This document shows, piece by piece, positions 11,069 to 23,800 of a DNA stretch of 47,644 nt. The DNA comes from Chlamydomonas sphaeroides. Lineage: Eukaryota; Chlorophyta; Chlorophyceae; Chlamydomonadales; Chlamydomonadaceae. The notes beneath the pieces were generated by a model. That model saw nothing but the letters and a program-made list of their open reading frames with translations. It was not told the DNA's origin and did not search any database. How positions within the stretch are numbered: position 1 is the first letter of the stretch; every line of letters begins with the position of its first letter. The stretch lies in assembly GCA_001662425.1 (NCBI GenBank), contig BDDC01000700.1:1-47644 (forward strand), in the 5' to 3' direction. The position numbers and the translations under genes were made by a program.

Positions 11069-14000
11069 CTACAGCACGAGGCTCCACAGGCAGGCCAGCG
11101 CCGCCAGCAGGCTGAGCAGCAGCGCCGGCAGGGCGGCGGCGCCGGCGGCGCCGTCGCCGTCGAGGTAGCCTGGCTTCGTGTTGCTGTACTCGCTGTACCT
11201 GGTCGTGTCTGGGGTGGGCAGGCAGGGTTGTGGACGCACGCACGGGGACACGTGCAGGTCCCTTGAGCAACACGGAATGCGTTGTGGTACCGGTACGTGT
11301 ACGGCAGCTGGGCTCGTGGTGCGGGTGGCAGGGGAGCGGCGGGCGGGGCAAGGGATGCGAGAGGCGGCGGACTGCTACGGGCGGGAGCCCCATCGCATGC
11401 TCCTGCGGCGCCAGTGCACTGCTGCAGCCACGCACACGTTGCTGTGCCAGTAGCTAGTGGCTGCGGTGTTGGGGGTTCGCTCACCGACAGAGATGGTGGC
11501 GCCGGTCGCTGCGCAGGAGGTGTTGGTGGGAGCGGCGTTGCAGTTGGCCTCGGCATCGCGGATAGACTTGACCTGCGGGGCGGGGTGTGTGGAAAGAGGC
11601 GACTTCTGATGTGGCCTCGCGGTGCCGCTGGCTCCATAGCGCTGAGCGAGCCGAGGCGAGCAGGGGCGTTCTCGGACCCATGGCGCTCAGCGGCAGCGCT
11701 GTCGCATGGTCCGCAACCTGAGCGCCGGACGCCGCCGGACGCCGCCGGACGGCCCAACACCGCGCACAGCAAGATGCCGTGCCTTAAAGTTGGAGCTGGC
11801 ACACTACGCTGGCCCTCGCCCCTTCTGCCAGGCGCCTCGCTGCCCCTCCCTCACCCGCTCCCACGCACCCAGCCGTCCTCCACGCCGCCCAGCATCTGAG
11901 CGAAGGTGAGCGCCATGCTGTCGAAATCCCTGCAGCGGTGGGCGCCCGTGGGGGTGCCGGTGGTCGAGTTGAAGACGGGGTACCAGGCGCAGTCGCGTGT
12001 AGCCTGGGCGTGGGGAGGAAGGGGGGCGGGGGGCAGGAGCAGGAGCAGGGTCAGGCGGCAGGCTAGACAACCTGCGCGTAGAGGATGGGCGGGGCAGGAC
12101 GGAGCCAGCTGCAACGCCGCAGGGCTGGGTACCGCCGGCCCTCGTCCGGCTGCTACGACCTTGCGCAACGGTCTGAGGTGAGCTCCGCAATGGCCCTGCG
12201 CGTCGTGCGTCCAGCAACCACGCCTGTGGCTCTGCGACCCCGACCCTGGCGGCTCGCCTGCACCCAACCTACGTACCTTGCAGGCGGCCTCGTTGGTGGA
12301 GAGGATTTCGCTGCAGGAGGGCGCGTTGAAGTAGAGAGTGGCCGTGTTCTGCGCGGCCGGGCAGCTTCCCAGCAGGGACTGGATGAAGTTAGTGGGGTTA
12401 GCCGCGGCCTGGTGGGGGGAGGCAGGGGAGCAGGGCGGGGTGGGCGGGAGGCAGGGGAGCAGGGCGGGGTGGGGGGAGGCAGGGAAGCAGGGCTGGGTGG
12501 GAGGGAAGGCAGGGGAGCAGGGCGGGGTGGGCGGGTGCCGCGCGCGCAACCGCGGGCCGGGGCGCTGCGTGCTGCTGGTGGGCAGCCGAGGTTGTGGTGT
12601 GAGGCCGCAAGCTGGTGTCTGTTGGCTCCGCTGCCAGGGCTGGAGGGCCACGTGAGGACGCGTCTGGCTAGCTAGGCCGCCCCTGGTGCCGGTCGATGTT
12701 GCAGGTCAGAGCGCGGACCCCACGCAGCCTACGTAGCTGGACCCATGGCGCGCCATGCCCCCGTCGCCACGCGTGCGTCAGGAATGCACCGCATCAAGTT
12801 GTGGCTTGTGGAGCCTTGTGGGATCGTGCCTCACGTTCTCCAGGAGCTTGGGGTCGTTGATCCACTGGGCGGTGCAGGCGCCGCCGTTGACGGTGACGCC
12901 CGCGGCCGCGGCCGGCGCAAAGGTGGACAGCAGGCCCGCCAGCACAACGGCCATGGTGAAGGAGGTCGAGTCGCCCGCGGCCTGGAGCGCGAGCGTCTCG
13001 TTCACGGAGTTCCAGTTGCAGTTGCTGACGCCTTTGCAGTCGCCCTGAAGGAGTGAGGGGTTGCGGAGGGCGGCGTGGGGGTGGGGACTTTTACTCGGCA
13101 TATCTTTGGGGGAAGCGGAGCGGTCCGCTCGGATGGGTTGTGCGGAGCGGGTGCGGCGGCTGGGGCTTGGCGGGGCAGGAGGGCTGCTGCGTTGTGCTGC
13201 GCTTCACTGCTGCGAGGCAGCTGTAGGATGCAAGGGGCCGGACGGCCGGTGGTCTTGGCACTCGGGTGCCGGATACCGTGCTGCCTTCGCGGCTTGGGTT
13301 GTTTAAGAATGTTTGAGTAGGGCTGCTGGCATGTGGCTCACCTGGTTGATCTTGGAGCCGCACTGCACGAACTCGTCGACCTGGTGTTGGGTGGGTGGGG
13401 GTGGGGGTGGAGGGTGGGAGGCGTGTCTCAAGAGCAGGTGGGGGCCACACATGGAGGGCGCCTTTTGCTCAAGAGCACAGCTAGCGGCATCCCCGCCCGG
13501 GTTGTCGGTGAGCAGGTCGGCACTGCCTCACACCGCGCGGGATTGCACCTTGGAGCCTTGGCAGTACATCGTGCCACGAAGGGCCTGAGGGGTGGGTTGG
13601 AGGGAGGCAGCGGGGGGCGTCGGTTGGCGCTGCAGGAGGCGCTGGCGGAGGATGGAGGGCGGGCGCAGCAGCTGGCAAGGGGGGGAGGAGACAGGGATCG
13701 CGCGGCACGGAGGTACCGGCGGAAGAAGACGTACGGATTTGACAGACGCACCGAATAATTGATGATGCTCTCCACCACGAAAGAGCAGACGCCACTGGCA
13801 TACTTGCAGCTCATGCTGGCGTCGGCCTTCGGAGGGTTGTTCCGGCGGTAACGTAAGCACGCAGCGGCCTTCGAGCGCACAGCGCCACAGCACCGAGTTG
13901 TCAGCTCGTGTGGCGAGACAAAATGGAACGTACCGTGCATGACGATGCGTCCTTCTTCTCGCGGCATTTGGCATCCCGCGCAGCGGCGTAGGCAAGGAAC

Positions 14001-14188
14001 TTCTGCGCCTCGGTTGTTGGGGCACTGAGGCTACTAGTGTAATCAGGATGCAGCTGACAGCCCAGGACGTTGCCCTGCCAAACGCATTGGGGCGCTGGCG
14101 TCGCGGCAAGCAGCATGCGGTCACCGTTCGCAGCAGCCACAAGCGCAGCGAACGTTAGCATAGCCATTGCCATAGCTGATCCGGACAT
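11069..14188 (-). CDS. Secreted cysteine-rich protein with probable GPI anchor
   Basis: Model: complement(join(11069..11208, 11485..11572, 11869..12003, 12277..12408, 12835..13044, 13342..13380, 13549..13584, 13752..13826, 13934..14188)), 369 residues, every junction in phase. Residues 1-22 form a signal peptide (MSGSAMAMAMLTFAALVAAA). The mature chain has about 20 cysteines in recurring short motifs of the type C-x-W/Y...C (CVWQGNVLGC, CKYASGVC, CNWNSVNETL, CAWYPVFNST), which suggests two or three diverged disulphide-bonded modules. The last 25 residues are a hydrophobic tail after GYLDGDGAAG, with no charged end, the usual layout of a GPI-attachment signal. It is probably an extracellular-matrix, cell-wall or flagellar-surface protein. 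I do not recognise a named family. The second exon's acceptor is AAG (CCGAAG|GCC) and is the least certain junction. Confidence 0.75.
12418..12536. repeat. Intronic G-rich minisatellite
   Basis: About four imperfect copies of a 29-32-base unit built on GGCAGGGGAGCAGGGCGGGG, inside the intron between 12409 and 12834 of the secreted protein gene, close to its 3' splice site. Read on the coding (minus) strand the array is a long CT/CCC-rich tract, so it could act as an extended polypyrimidine tract. Confidence 0.85.
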
Positions 14189-14987
14189 GGTTGCTAGAAC
14201 GGGCGACCTGCAGCGGGGTTGGCCGTTTCGGAATCGGGTAAAGCTAAGGTTACGTACTGGCCGTCAAGCCTCAACAATAGCTTTATGTATCTTATGCAAG
14301 CCCAGAACGTGTGTATTGAGGTGTGGGCCAGGTACCGCGCGCCTGCCGAGCTGCATTACGACACATACGCCGACCGGATCGGCATCCAGCGCGACGCGGC
14401 TCCTAAGCGCTTGTGCCCCGCGTGTGAGCAGGGACCCGCGGTAGGGGCCTGCGGGCCGCAGTGCAGTTCCCCACACGCTGCCGCAGCCTGCCCACGAAGG
14501 CCCATGGGCTGCCACGAATAGCTTATTTTAGCCCGCGTTGCGACCGCCATCGCCGCCGCCGAGATCGCTTACAGTCAGCCCCACATTACGTCATGCGCTG
14601 GAACCTATCTGGCATGCATCCTGCTACAACACAGCGGCGCCGACACGGGTCCCCAGCCATGGCGCGCAACACCACCAACCCCCGCCAGAAACGCCTACAC
14701 ACACCGGCTGCCGCTGCGCTGCACGCCCACAGCAACCTCCTACGGCCACTTGACACCAGCTCAACCCCTCCCACAAGCATCTCCTACCACATCAAACAGG
14801 TCGAGCAACAGGCTCAGGACCCACGACTACCGTAGGCCCCGGGCGGCCCATATCGCCGTGACGGCCGTGACGCGCCAGTCCACGGGCCAGCCCAGCCCAG
14901 GTCAAGCCACCGCAGCCCCCAGCCAGCATACGAGCCAGCATTCACCCGTGCGTGATTACGACACGTCACGCCATGTGCCCATGTCGA
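14189..14987. other. Intergenic region between two minus-strand genes
   Basis: Holds the upstream region of the GPI-anchored protein gene and the 3' untranslated region of the F-box/ankyrin gene. Neither strand shows a supported gene. A minus-strand poly(A) signal at 14569-14573 is listed separately. Confidence 0.45.
14569..14573 (-). terminator. Poly(A) signal TGTAA (minus) of the F-box/ankyrin gene
   Basis: TTACA on the plus strand, that is TGTAA on the minus strand, 414 bases after the stop at 14988. It is the first such motif downstream of the gene. Confidence 0.4.
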
Positions 14988-17063
14988 TTACTCTTGCTGC
15001 CCGATGCCGGCGGGCTGCAGGCCGCGGAGCTCCGCCTGCCGTCGCAGCCACTCGGCCACGCGGGGGTTCCGGCACCGGGCCACCTCACGCGCCGCCTCCG
15101 GCCAGTCCACGGGGCAGCCCAGCGCCAGAAGCTGCTGCAGGGGCGTGGGGTTGGTGACAACGTGCACCGCGCTGGCGAAGGCGTGGTGTTCGGTGGGGCA
15201 GCCCAGCCGGTGCAGCGCTCGCAGCGTGGACAGGTCGCCGGCGCGGGCGGCGGCCACCAAGGGGTGCGGCTGCTCGAGGTCGGCCCCCGCCTGCGGGCGC
15301 GGCGCAGGCATGGAGATTCCTGTAGTTATCCGTCCTTCTTACAATGCTGATGCAGGCATGGGGTGAGCGGCAGAGCGGCAGGACGTCCAGGCAGGGGTCG
15401 GGAGCTCTGCGCGCCTGGCAGCGCTGTGGCCGCAGCTGGCGATGACGGGGGTTTGTTCAGCTACGAGCGCAGGCGCTTCGTGAGCGACCACCCTTGGCAT
15501 ACCCCGCGCGCAGGCCGTGCCGTTGCTTCCAGGCGCCCCAGGCGCTCAGGGCAGGTCTGCTACCTACACCCCAAGCCACACCCTCACCTCCCACCGCACA
15601 CCGCGCTGCTCCACCAGCCACTCGAGCGCCTCCTCGCAGCCGGCAGCGACGGCCATCCCGACCGCCGACGCGGTCCACACGGGCGGAAGCAGGCCGGCGC
15701 CGCCGGCAGCACCGCCGCCCTCCGGCCCCATCGCGGCGCCCAGAAGCAGCTCCTCCGCCCTGGCCATGAGGCCCACGTCGCCGTGCTTGGCCAGGGCGGC
15801 TGCGACTGATACCTTGGTGCGGGGGTCCATCTGCTCCGCAGCCGCCGGCAGCAGCGCCTGCACCAGCCAGGCCGCGACGGCTTCGTCCGTGGTCTCCCAC
15901 AGGAGCTCAGCGAAGTCCGGACCTGCGCCGCGCGACACCAGCAGCTGCAGCGGCGGCAAGCAGCCGGCCTCTGCCGCGCAACGGCACGCCAGCGTCAAGC
16001 CGTCCTCGTCTAAGCCGGCGCCGCCGGCCTCGTCCAGGAGCACGTACTGCATGGCCGCCGTGTTGCCGGCCTCCGCCGCGGCCACCAAGACAGCCTGCGC
16101 CTCGTACGGGCAGCCGCGGCCGCGCAGCCACGCCAGCCGGTCGGCGCTGTCGACACAGCCACACCCTGCCACCGTCTCGCAGGCACCACGCGCCCTCTCC
16201 GGCGTGCAGCCCAGCTCCGACTGCAGCCAGTCGAACTTGACGGCCCAGTCGGGCGTGGGGCTGGCGGCGGCGGCGCAGAGGAGGTGAGCCGGGTGGGGGG
16301 CCTCCATCGGTGTGACGTGCAGGGTCGCGGCCAGGCGGCGCAGGGAGGGCAGCTCGCAGCCCCTCGCCGCGGCGGTGAGAAGGCTGACGCGGGTGCCGGC
16401 GTCCAGCGCTGCCATGACGTCGGCGGCGTCTCCGGCCTTGCCGTCCGGGCGCTGCTCGATCAGCCACTCGGCTAGGGCTAGGTGGCCGCCCTTCACAGCG
16501 GCCTGCACGGCCCCCCGCTCCCACTGGCAGCCGCCCGCTTGCAGCAGCCAGGCGCACACGTGCCGGTGGCCGGAGCGCGCCGCAGGCAGAAGTGCAGCAT
16601 CATTGCGGCAGCCACGGGCAGCTAGCCACTGGCAGGCCTCCAGCTGGCCGTTGGTTGCGGCCACCCCCAGCGCGCCAGACGTCTCCATCGCGCAACCGGC
16701 CACCTCGGCCGCCAGCGCCAGGTTGGGCAGCACGCCGGACGCCGCCGTGAGGGATAACAGCTGGCGCCGCTTGGCTAGCGTCAAGGACCGCGTGGCGCCG
16801 GGGGCGGCCCATTTGGTGGCGAAAGCGTGGGGCGGAACAGGCTGCGACAGCCGGATGGTGGCGTGGTCAGGGCCGGAGAGGTGCTGCCGAGCGACCCGGC
16901 ACAGCAACCGCCAGGTGCAAATGAACTCGTTGCGCGGTAGGCGAGCGCCGATATGCAGAACCAAGTGCAACGGGAGTTGCTGCCACATTTTTGGGTCCAG
17001 CTGCTCCATGCGAGGCACTTCATACCTTATCGCATCCGCCATGCCACCGGTACACAGCTTCAA
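14988..17063 (-). CDS. F-box-like/ankyrin-like repeat protein, family member 1
   Basis: Model: complement(join(14988..15290, 15588..17063)), up to 592 residues. The N-terminus (LPLHLVLHIGARLPRNEFICTWRLLCRVARQHLSG split over the first 55 residues after the start) resembles an F-box: a short Leu-Pro helix followed by W..LCR.A. The rest is degenerate ankyrin-like helical repeats with signatures such as GHRHVCAWLL, GGHLALAEWL, GCEEALEWLVEQRG and GDLSTLRALHRLGCP. Candidate starts are ATGs at 17063, 17042 and 17009; comparison with the intact paralogue at 43460 favours 17042 or 17009. F-box/ankyrin proteins are usually substrate receptors of SCF ubiquitin ligases, but Skp1 binding is not proven by sequence. 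The paralogues at 40900 and 43460 share the exon 1/exon 2 junction at the same codon. Confidence 0.85.
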
Positions 17064-17815
17064 TGTTTTGCGGTGTCAAGAGGTTGGTGCGAGAGCTCGT
17101 CAGAGCTATGGAGTTCCTTGAGCTGCTGGCTGATTTGCATGCCTCTATATGATAATTGTGTTTCTAGTTGTTGCCGGACAACGGCATGTACCCTCGGCAT
17201 CTCTCAAGGGGGGCGAGCTGGTACGGGTGAGAGGGAATTGCCCGCTTGGCACGGAAATGCCCCCCCCCCCCTGGCCCGCAAGGCACCGTGCATAAGGACA
17301 TCGTGACGCACATTGCAAGGTTATGACCCTCCGAATGCTGCTGCGATTGTAAAGCTTGCATATCTTGACAACGTCCTTCCTTCGCCCAGAGGCAGCCAAG
17401 GGTGGCCCCTGCGCGCCGGCTACGCAGTGTGCCAACGAACCGACCCGCGGTCCCACCCCATGCGTATGCTGCGTTCGCCCATCTGACATACACCTTGTTC
17501 GTACCCATCTACCGCAGGCCTGGGTTCGGCCACAACCGCCGGCCCCGCTACCGCCGAGTCCCATGCATAAGTAGTGGCGCCCCTGCCGCCGTACGTTCGC
17601 AGGGCACCGCAGGCTTACACACGCACAGGTACCGACATCATCAAGAAGTTGAGTGTGCCTTAGACATGTGCGCCTTCTGCGGGGCGCCCACGCACCCGGC
17701 ATCCGTGCAGGGCCCCGACAAGGGAGTACTGCCTTCGTGTCTCTTTCTGCGCGTGCCGCATCCCCGCTGGCACGCCCCGTCTCTCCTCAACCCCGGGATT
17801 GCCAAGATGCCAACA
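17064..17815. other. Intergenic region between F-box/ankyrin and MER3-like genes
   Basis: About 750 bases. It contains the promoter side of the F-box/ankyrin gene and the 3' untranslated region of the MER3-like gene, with its poly(A) signal at 17615-17619. A ten-C run is present near 17262. No coding signal is evident. Confidence 0.45.
17615..17619 (-). terminator. Poly(A) signal TGTAA (minus) of the MER3-like gene
   Basis: TTACA on the plus strand, 197 bases beyond the MER3-like stop at 17816, a normal distance for a green-algal 3' end. Confidence 0.5.
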
Positions 17816-20800
17816 TCAGAACTGAAGCGACGCAAACCAGTCCCCGAAGTGCTGTGTGGGATCGTCGGCCCCGCCCCCGTCCCCGCCTTCGGCCGGTGCC
17901 CTGTCAGGCCCACCGGCTGCAGCCCAGGGCGCGTCTGGCGGGCACCAGTCCGCCGCCAGACCTGTCTTGTCGTTGCCTCCGCCAGCTGCTGCGGCCGCCG
18001 GCCGAACCCTCGCAGCCGGCTGCGGTGCTGCAGGCGACGCCACGAGCGCGGCAGCGCCTGCCGCCTTGCGCTTGCCCAGGCCATGAGTGAGGCCCACGAT
18101 AGCGGAGTAGTCGTGTTGGGATGAAGCCGGGCCGCCAGAGCTGACGGCAGGGCCCGGGAAGGCGTCAGCGGCTGGGCGGGCGGGGCGGCTGCTGGCACCG
18201 GCATTACCGCTTCTCGAGGCCCGCTGCTGCGGCGCCGCATCCGCTGCGGCGGCGGCCCATGCGGCGCCCACACCGCCGCCTCCGTTGAGGAGCGGTCTGG
18301 CGGCGCCGCCAGGCTCCTCCGAGGCCCTGTCCAGGAAGGCCGTAACGTTGACCGGCCCCGGAGCCGCCGCGAGCCCGCTCGCGGCGCCAGCGGGCGCACC
18401 ACAACGCGGCGTTGCCAGCCCCGTGGCACTCGTCGCGATGCCCGCCGCCTGTCGCCGCTGCACGCCGCCGCCGCGTGGCGCTGGCGGCCGCTGCTGCTGC
18501 CAGGCGCTGGCAGCGGGCGCGGGCGACGCGGCAGTGCTGCCCCAGGGCTGCGTCGCCGCTGCCGCCAGCAGGGGGCCCCTGCCGGTGACGGCCGCGCTGG
18601 CCCCTCCGGCGTCGGTGTACCTTTGCAGGGTGGCACGGCACAGGTCAGCGGACTCGCACGCAACCAGGCGTGCAGCACTAGACTGCCGTCTTGCTCAAGT
18701 CTGCCCGCTCCTCTTCACCAACCCCTGCGCCCCACCTGGGGATCTTGGCGGGCCGCCAAGCCGAGTCCGCCTGCTGCTGAGGATGAGGATGCAGACCCGC
18801 GCCGGCGCTGCCGTGCTGCTGGCCCGCCTGCGACCGCGATGCCGAGGCACAGCCCGACTGCGACTGCGCCGCACGCTGCTGCAGCGGCGTGGCCTCGGCC
18901 GCCACAGCGCCGTCGTCGGCGACGAAGTCGGACCACACGTCGGCACCGCCGCTGCCCCCGCTACCCCACACGCCACCGCTGCAACCACCGCCCACGGCTG
19001 AGGGTCCGACGCGATCGGCCGAGGCCTGCGGCTGCCGCACGCCTAGCGATGCCGCTGGCCGGGAGGGTGGTGTCCAGCCCCTATGCGCCGCCGCTGTGCC
19101 GCTGCCGCCAGCGCGGCCCTGCCCCAGGCCATAGGCGCCGCCACCGTTGCCGTTGTCCACTGTCTCAGGCTCGTCCCAGTCGTCCGCCGCCGCCGCGTCC
19201 CAAGTAGCCGCCGGCAGCGAAGCCCCTACCAGGGACGACAAGCCGGCGCCGTGCGGGGCTGCCACCGCTGCGCCTCTCGAAGCGGCGGACCGTGGCCCCG
19301 GCCCGGCGGCCGCCATTGCCGCGGCCCCGCAGCTGGGCCTGGCCTGCCGCTGCTGCATGAGGGCCAGGCCCGCAGCGGTGTCCCGGTCCCGAGCGCCGCC
19401 CAGCAGAGCCCGCTTGCGGTCATTCAGCAAAGCGGAGCCAGGCGGGGCCGCCGGTCGGGCAGCATCGCCGCCATAGGCCAGCGCCGCCGCGGCCACCAGT
19501 GTCGGCTGAGGTTGCGGCGACGCGGAGGGGAGCGCCCGGCCGACGGTGCCGCCGGGCGCGGCAGCGGGCGCTAGCGGGCGTGAAGAGGGGCCGGGCCGGG
19601 AGAGCAGCGGCAACGGTATGGACGACGGCGGCGCGCGCGGCAGCGGCGGCGGCGGGTGCAGCGGCGCCGTCGCCGGCGGTGTTGGCCGCTCGGCTGTGGC
19701 AGCCGATCCGAAGCTGGCGGCACTGCTAGGGGCTTTGGGTGCTGCCGGCGCTGCCGACGCCGTCGCCTCCGGCCGGGCGGCCGTCGCGGCGCCACCGTCT
19801 GTGGCGGGTGGCGCTGCCGGCGGCGCTGCGACGCTGACGCTGTCGCCGTCAGCAGCGACGCCGTTAGCACCGCGCTCGCTGTCGCCGTCGGCATCCCACA
19901 TCATGAAGTCAAACACGTTACCGATGCGGCCGTCGGCGGCGCCGGCGCCATCGGCGGCGGCGGCGCAGCCGGTGGCCCACGCCACGTCCGCGCCGTCACC
20001 GCCACCGCCGCTGCCGGGAACGTCCTCTTCCCACGAGCCGTATCCGCCATCCGCGTCCTGACCGGAGCCACCCATTCTGTCGGCCCCGGGCGTCGACGTC
20101 TGTGCCGGCGAATCCATCGCAGGCGGCTCTTCGTCGGCGGCTGGCTGCTTGCCGCCGGCGCCCGCCAGAGCCAGGAGGCGTGCGAAGGCAGGCACCTGTG
20201 GCACAGGGCGGTCAGGGCGCGGGGCGCGGTTGGGTCCGAGAGCATCAATACGATGGATACGATGCTTCACGCCCTAAGCGCCGCCCCTGCGCCGCTGGGA
20301 GGCTCGCACGTCACATGTGTGACATCAATTTGAAGGCATCTTCTCTTCCCGCACCGCGCACCTTCTTGGCCCCCGCCAGGGAGGCCCCTGACAGCGTCAG
20401 CCCCTGGTTGAGCATGCCCCGGGCGCTGCCCTTGGCCGCTGCGCCGGCGCCCGCCGCCGCGCGTCCTCGGCCGTCGCCCGCCGCCCTGGCCTTGGAAGCC
20501 CGCTGCGCCGAAGCGGCGGCCGGCGCAGGCGCCGGCTTGGTCTGCGCCGGCTTGGTCACGGCTGGCGTAGCAGCACCGGCGCCATCGGCCGGGGCGGGAG
20601 CGGGCGGTGTGGGCATGGCGAAAGAGGGCGCCGCCAGCGCTGGTGCCTCCATCATCACTTGCGGCCGTGGCGCCGCCACGGCTGCCGCTGATGGCGCCGC
20701 GCTACCGCCGCCGACGGCGGCGTCACGGCGGCGCTTGCCGCGTTGCGATGCGCCCGCGCCCGGCCGCTGCTGGAAGGCGGCAGTGGCGGCGACGGCCGCG

Positions 20801-23800
20801 CCCCCGACACCGCCGTTAGCGACGCCGTCGGCTCTGGCCACGGGCTGCGGGCACGGCGACGGCTGAAGCGCGCCGTCACCCGCCCCGCCGCTGCCGGCCC
20901 GCTCCTCCCCCTCCCCCTCGCCACCCTCCTCGATCCCATCCACCTCGTCCTCCCCACCCAGGCCGCCATCCAGCGAACCAGCGGAGCCTGCAAGCCCCGC
21001 TCCCGCGCCGACGCCGCCCACAGCCGTGCCGCCGGCCCCGGTGGGCGATGGCAGCAGCTGCAGCGACCCTTGGGTCAGACCCAGGCGGGCCGAGGCGTGC
21101 ACGTCCAGGCCGCAGGTGCGCTCCACGATGAGGCAGGCCAGGAGGTGGCGGTGGGGGCCCGGGGCGGGGCCGGAGCCCGAGGGGGAGGAGGGCGAGGGCG
21201 AGGAGGAAGGCGGCAGCGGCGGCAGCGTGACGGTGAGCTGCGGGGTTGGAGGGGCGGCGAGGGAAGGGCGGGAAGGGGGCGCAGGTCAAGGGCTGGAGAC
21301 GTCTGGTACGCTCTCCCCTTGGGTCTGCGGTGCCCCGTGAAAATTTGATGTGAGGGGCGACGGGGCATGTGCAGGAGGCGTTTGGGTGCGTATTGGGTGT
21401 GGCCGCAGCCGGGTCTGCCGGGACCCAGTTGGCACTGCCCCTCTGCGCGGCGCTGGCGCTGGCGGGGGCCTCACCCTGTAGGGCGAGGGGAAGGCCTCCA
21501 CGGTGAGCCGCTCGCGGCGCAGCAGGCCGTCGGAGGAGGCGCAGCCCACCAGCAGGTGCGCGGGGGTGCGGCAGGAGGGGTCGCCCGGCTCGCCCAGCCT
21601 GGGGTCGGGAGGGGGGCGCAGGCGGCGGGAGGAGGCGGGGGGAGGTGGCGGGCACGGGGTCAGCACAGGGGGGACGGGGAGGTCCCAGGACCTGTCAGAT
21701 TGCAGCCGTTGCCGTCCCTGATCCCTGCCCCTCAAAGACTGGCACGGCGACATCCGTCACACGCCCTGCTCTCCGCACCCTGGCCACCCCGCCGCCCAGC
21801 CGCACCTGGCCAGCTCCACCTCGACCACCACCGGCCCGGCGCCGTGGCGGCCCGGGGCGTGGGGGGGCGGCCGCNNNNNNNNNNNNNNNNNNNNNNNNNN
21901 NNNNNNNNNNNNNNNNNNNNNNNNNNNNNNNNNNNNNNNNNNNNNNNNNNNNNNNNNNNNNNNNNNNNNNNNNNNNNNNNNNNNNNNNNNNNNNNNNNNN
22001 NNNNNNNNNNNNNNNNNNNNNNNNNNNNNNNNNNNNNNNNNNNNNNNNNNNNNNNNNNNNNNNNNNNNNNNNNNNNNNNNNNNNNNNNNNNNNNNNNNNN
22101 NNNNNNNNNNNNNNNNNNNNNNNNNNNNNNNNNNNNNNNNNNNNNNNNNNNNNNNNNNNNNNNNNNNNNNNNNNNNNNNNNNNNNNNNNNNNNNNNNNNN
22201 NNNNNNNNNNNNNNNNNNNNNNNNNNNNNNNNNNNNNNNNNNNNNNNNNNNNNNNNNNNNNNNNCCCAGCACCGTGTTGCCTTGGGGAGGGGTGGTGGAA
22301 TTGGGGGGGGGCCGAGGGGGCGGGAAGGGAGAGTGGGGCGGGGTTGGGGCTCGGGTTGAGGTTGGTGAGGAGGTCCTTGAGCACAGACAGAAGGGCAGGA
22401 AGGTCAAGGCGTGCTGGACCGGCGTCGTGTCGCTTTGGTGGAGTGGGGACTGGGTGGGTAAGAGGCCATGTGGAGTGCGTTGTGCCGGGCAGGGATCCCA
22501 CGCCAGCGCAAGCTCAGACGCCCGGCCCCGAGCAAATGACCCCAGCCCCTGCCCTGCGCCCTGGCCCCACCAAAGGGGTACGCCTTTTGTGCCACCGCCT
22601 CGATGCGGCGGGGGTCGGCCGCCGCCAGCTGTCTCAGCCCACCCAGCCCCGCAGCCGCCAGCCGCTGCGCCAGAAGGCGACCAATGTCGGGCAGCTGCCG
22701 GGCGGCCTGATGGGGGTGGTGAGAGTGTAGATGTCATGGGCAGGGGCAAGGGACGGGGCTGGGTGAGGCGAGGAAGGAGCAGCGCGAGGCACGCGCTGGC
22801 AGACAGCCGGGCGTGGTCCTCCTGACTCCCAGGCCCCACTTGCTGGCTGCTGTCTTGACATGTTTTTGTAAGGCAACCGTGCTAGGCCAGGAACAATACC
22901 AATAGCAGGGCGCCCTGCCACGGTCCTCGCTTACCTGCTGGCTGTCGTCCCACATGCGCTGCCTGAGGCTCTTGGCCAGGCACAGCGCGTTGGCGGCCCC
23001 CGCCAGCGCCTGGCGGTGGCAGAAGTACCTGGTGCAGGGGTGGGAGCAGCGTTGGGCAGCGGAGGGTGCAGCGGTTTGGGGGGGGGGGATGGGCGGGCAG
23101 CCTACGGGTCCCAGACTACGTGCCCCAGCGTCCTTCCTGCCTCAAGCGCCTGCCTCCGTCGCACTATCCCAGCCCCTCCTCTCCTCCACGCCTCCCTTTC
23201 TACAGTTCCCACCACCCCGCCACTCACCTGGCCATGGCCCCCGCGATGCGCTGCCCCACCCGCAGCACGCCCTCCGCCTCCTGCCGCATCGCATAGTCCA
23301 AAGTGTCGCTGGCGCCGTCGGACAGCGCTTCGTTGACCTGGGGGGGAGGGCGGGGAGAAGGCGGGGAGGCGGGGAAGGAAAGGGGAGAGGGGAGGGTTCG
23401 AGACAAGGTGCGCGGCGCCGGACTATGGGCGGGCGCAGTTGAGCACTATGACGAGGGGCACGTCCGAATCAGCCTGCGCCGAAATGACCAAGTCCCCGGG
23501 CCACCCATCCCCTCCCTCGGCCAAGGCCCCACTTGTTGACCCCAGTGGCTTGACTGATGGTCACTACACACTACGAATCACGACCGTGACCGTACCAGGA
23601 TGAAGATCTTCTCGGTGGCCTTGCTGATGCGGTCCTTGGGCTTGGGGGGGCCGCCGCCTGGCCGCGGCGGGCCGTCAGCGGGCACCGGGTATCGTATGGC
23701 CCCCGGCCCCGCCGCCCGCTTGTTAATGTCATTGAGCACCTTCTTCTCCGACCTTTGGGGAAGGGCCGCAGCAGGATGGCGGCAGGAGCTGAAAGAATGT

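Noticed and set aside
15517..17121. Long plus-strand open frames opposite the F-box/ankyrin gene
   Set aside because: Composition is Ser/Ala/Arg/Pro-rich, as expected for the antisense of GC-rich codons, and no domain is recognised; the minus frame has clear paralogues.
18678..20270. Large single open frame on the minus strand as a stand-alone gene
   Set aside because: It joins in phase to MER3-like exons on both sides (acceptor before VPAFARLL at 20195, donor after KIPR at 18736), so it is better read as one exon of that gene.
22571..22600. GC donor after the MER3-like QK codons (AAAAG|GCGTAC)
   Set aside because: Continuing the frame gives AYPFG followed by a GT donor and joins to GNTVLG, which matches the conserved PPFGxxI block of HFM1 better.
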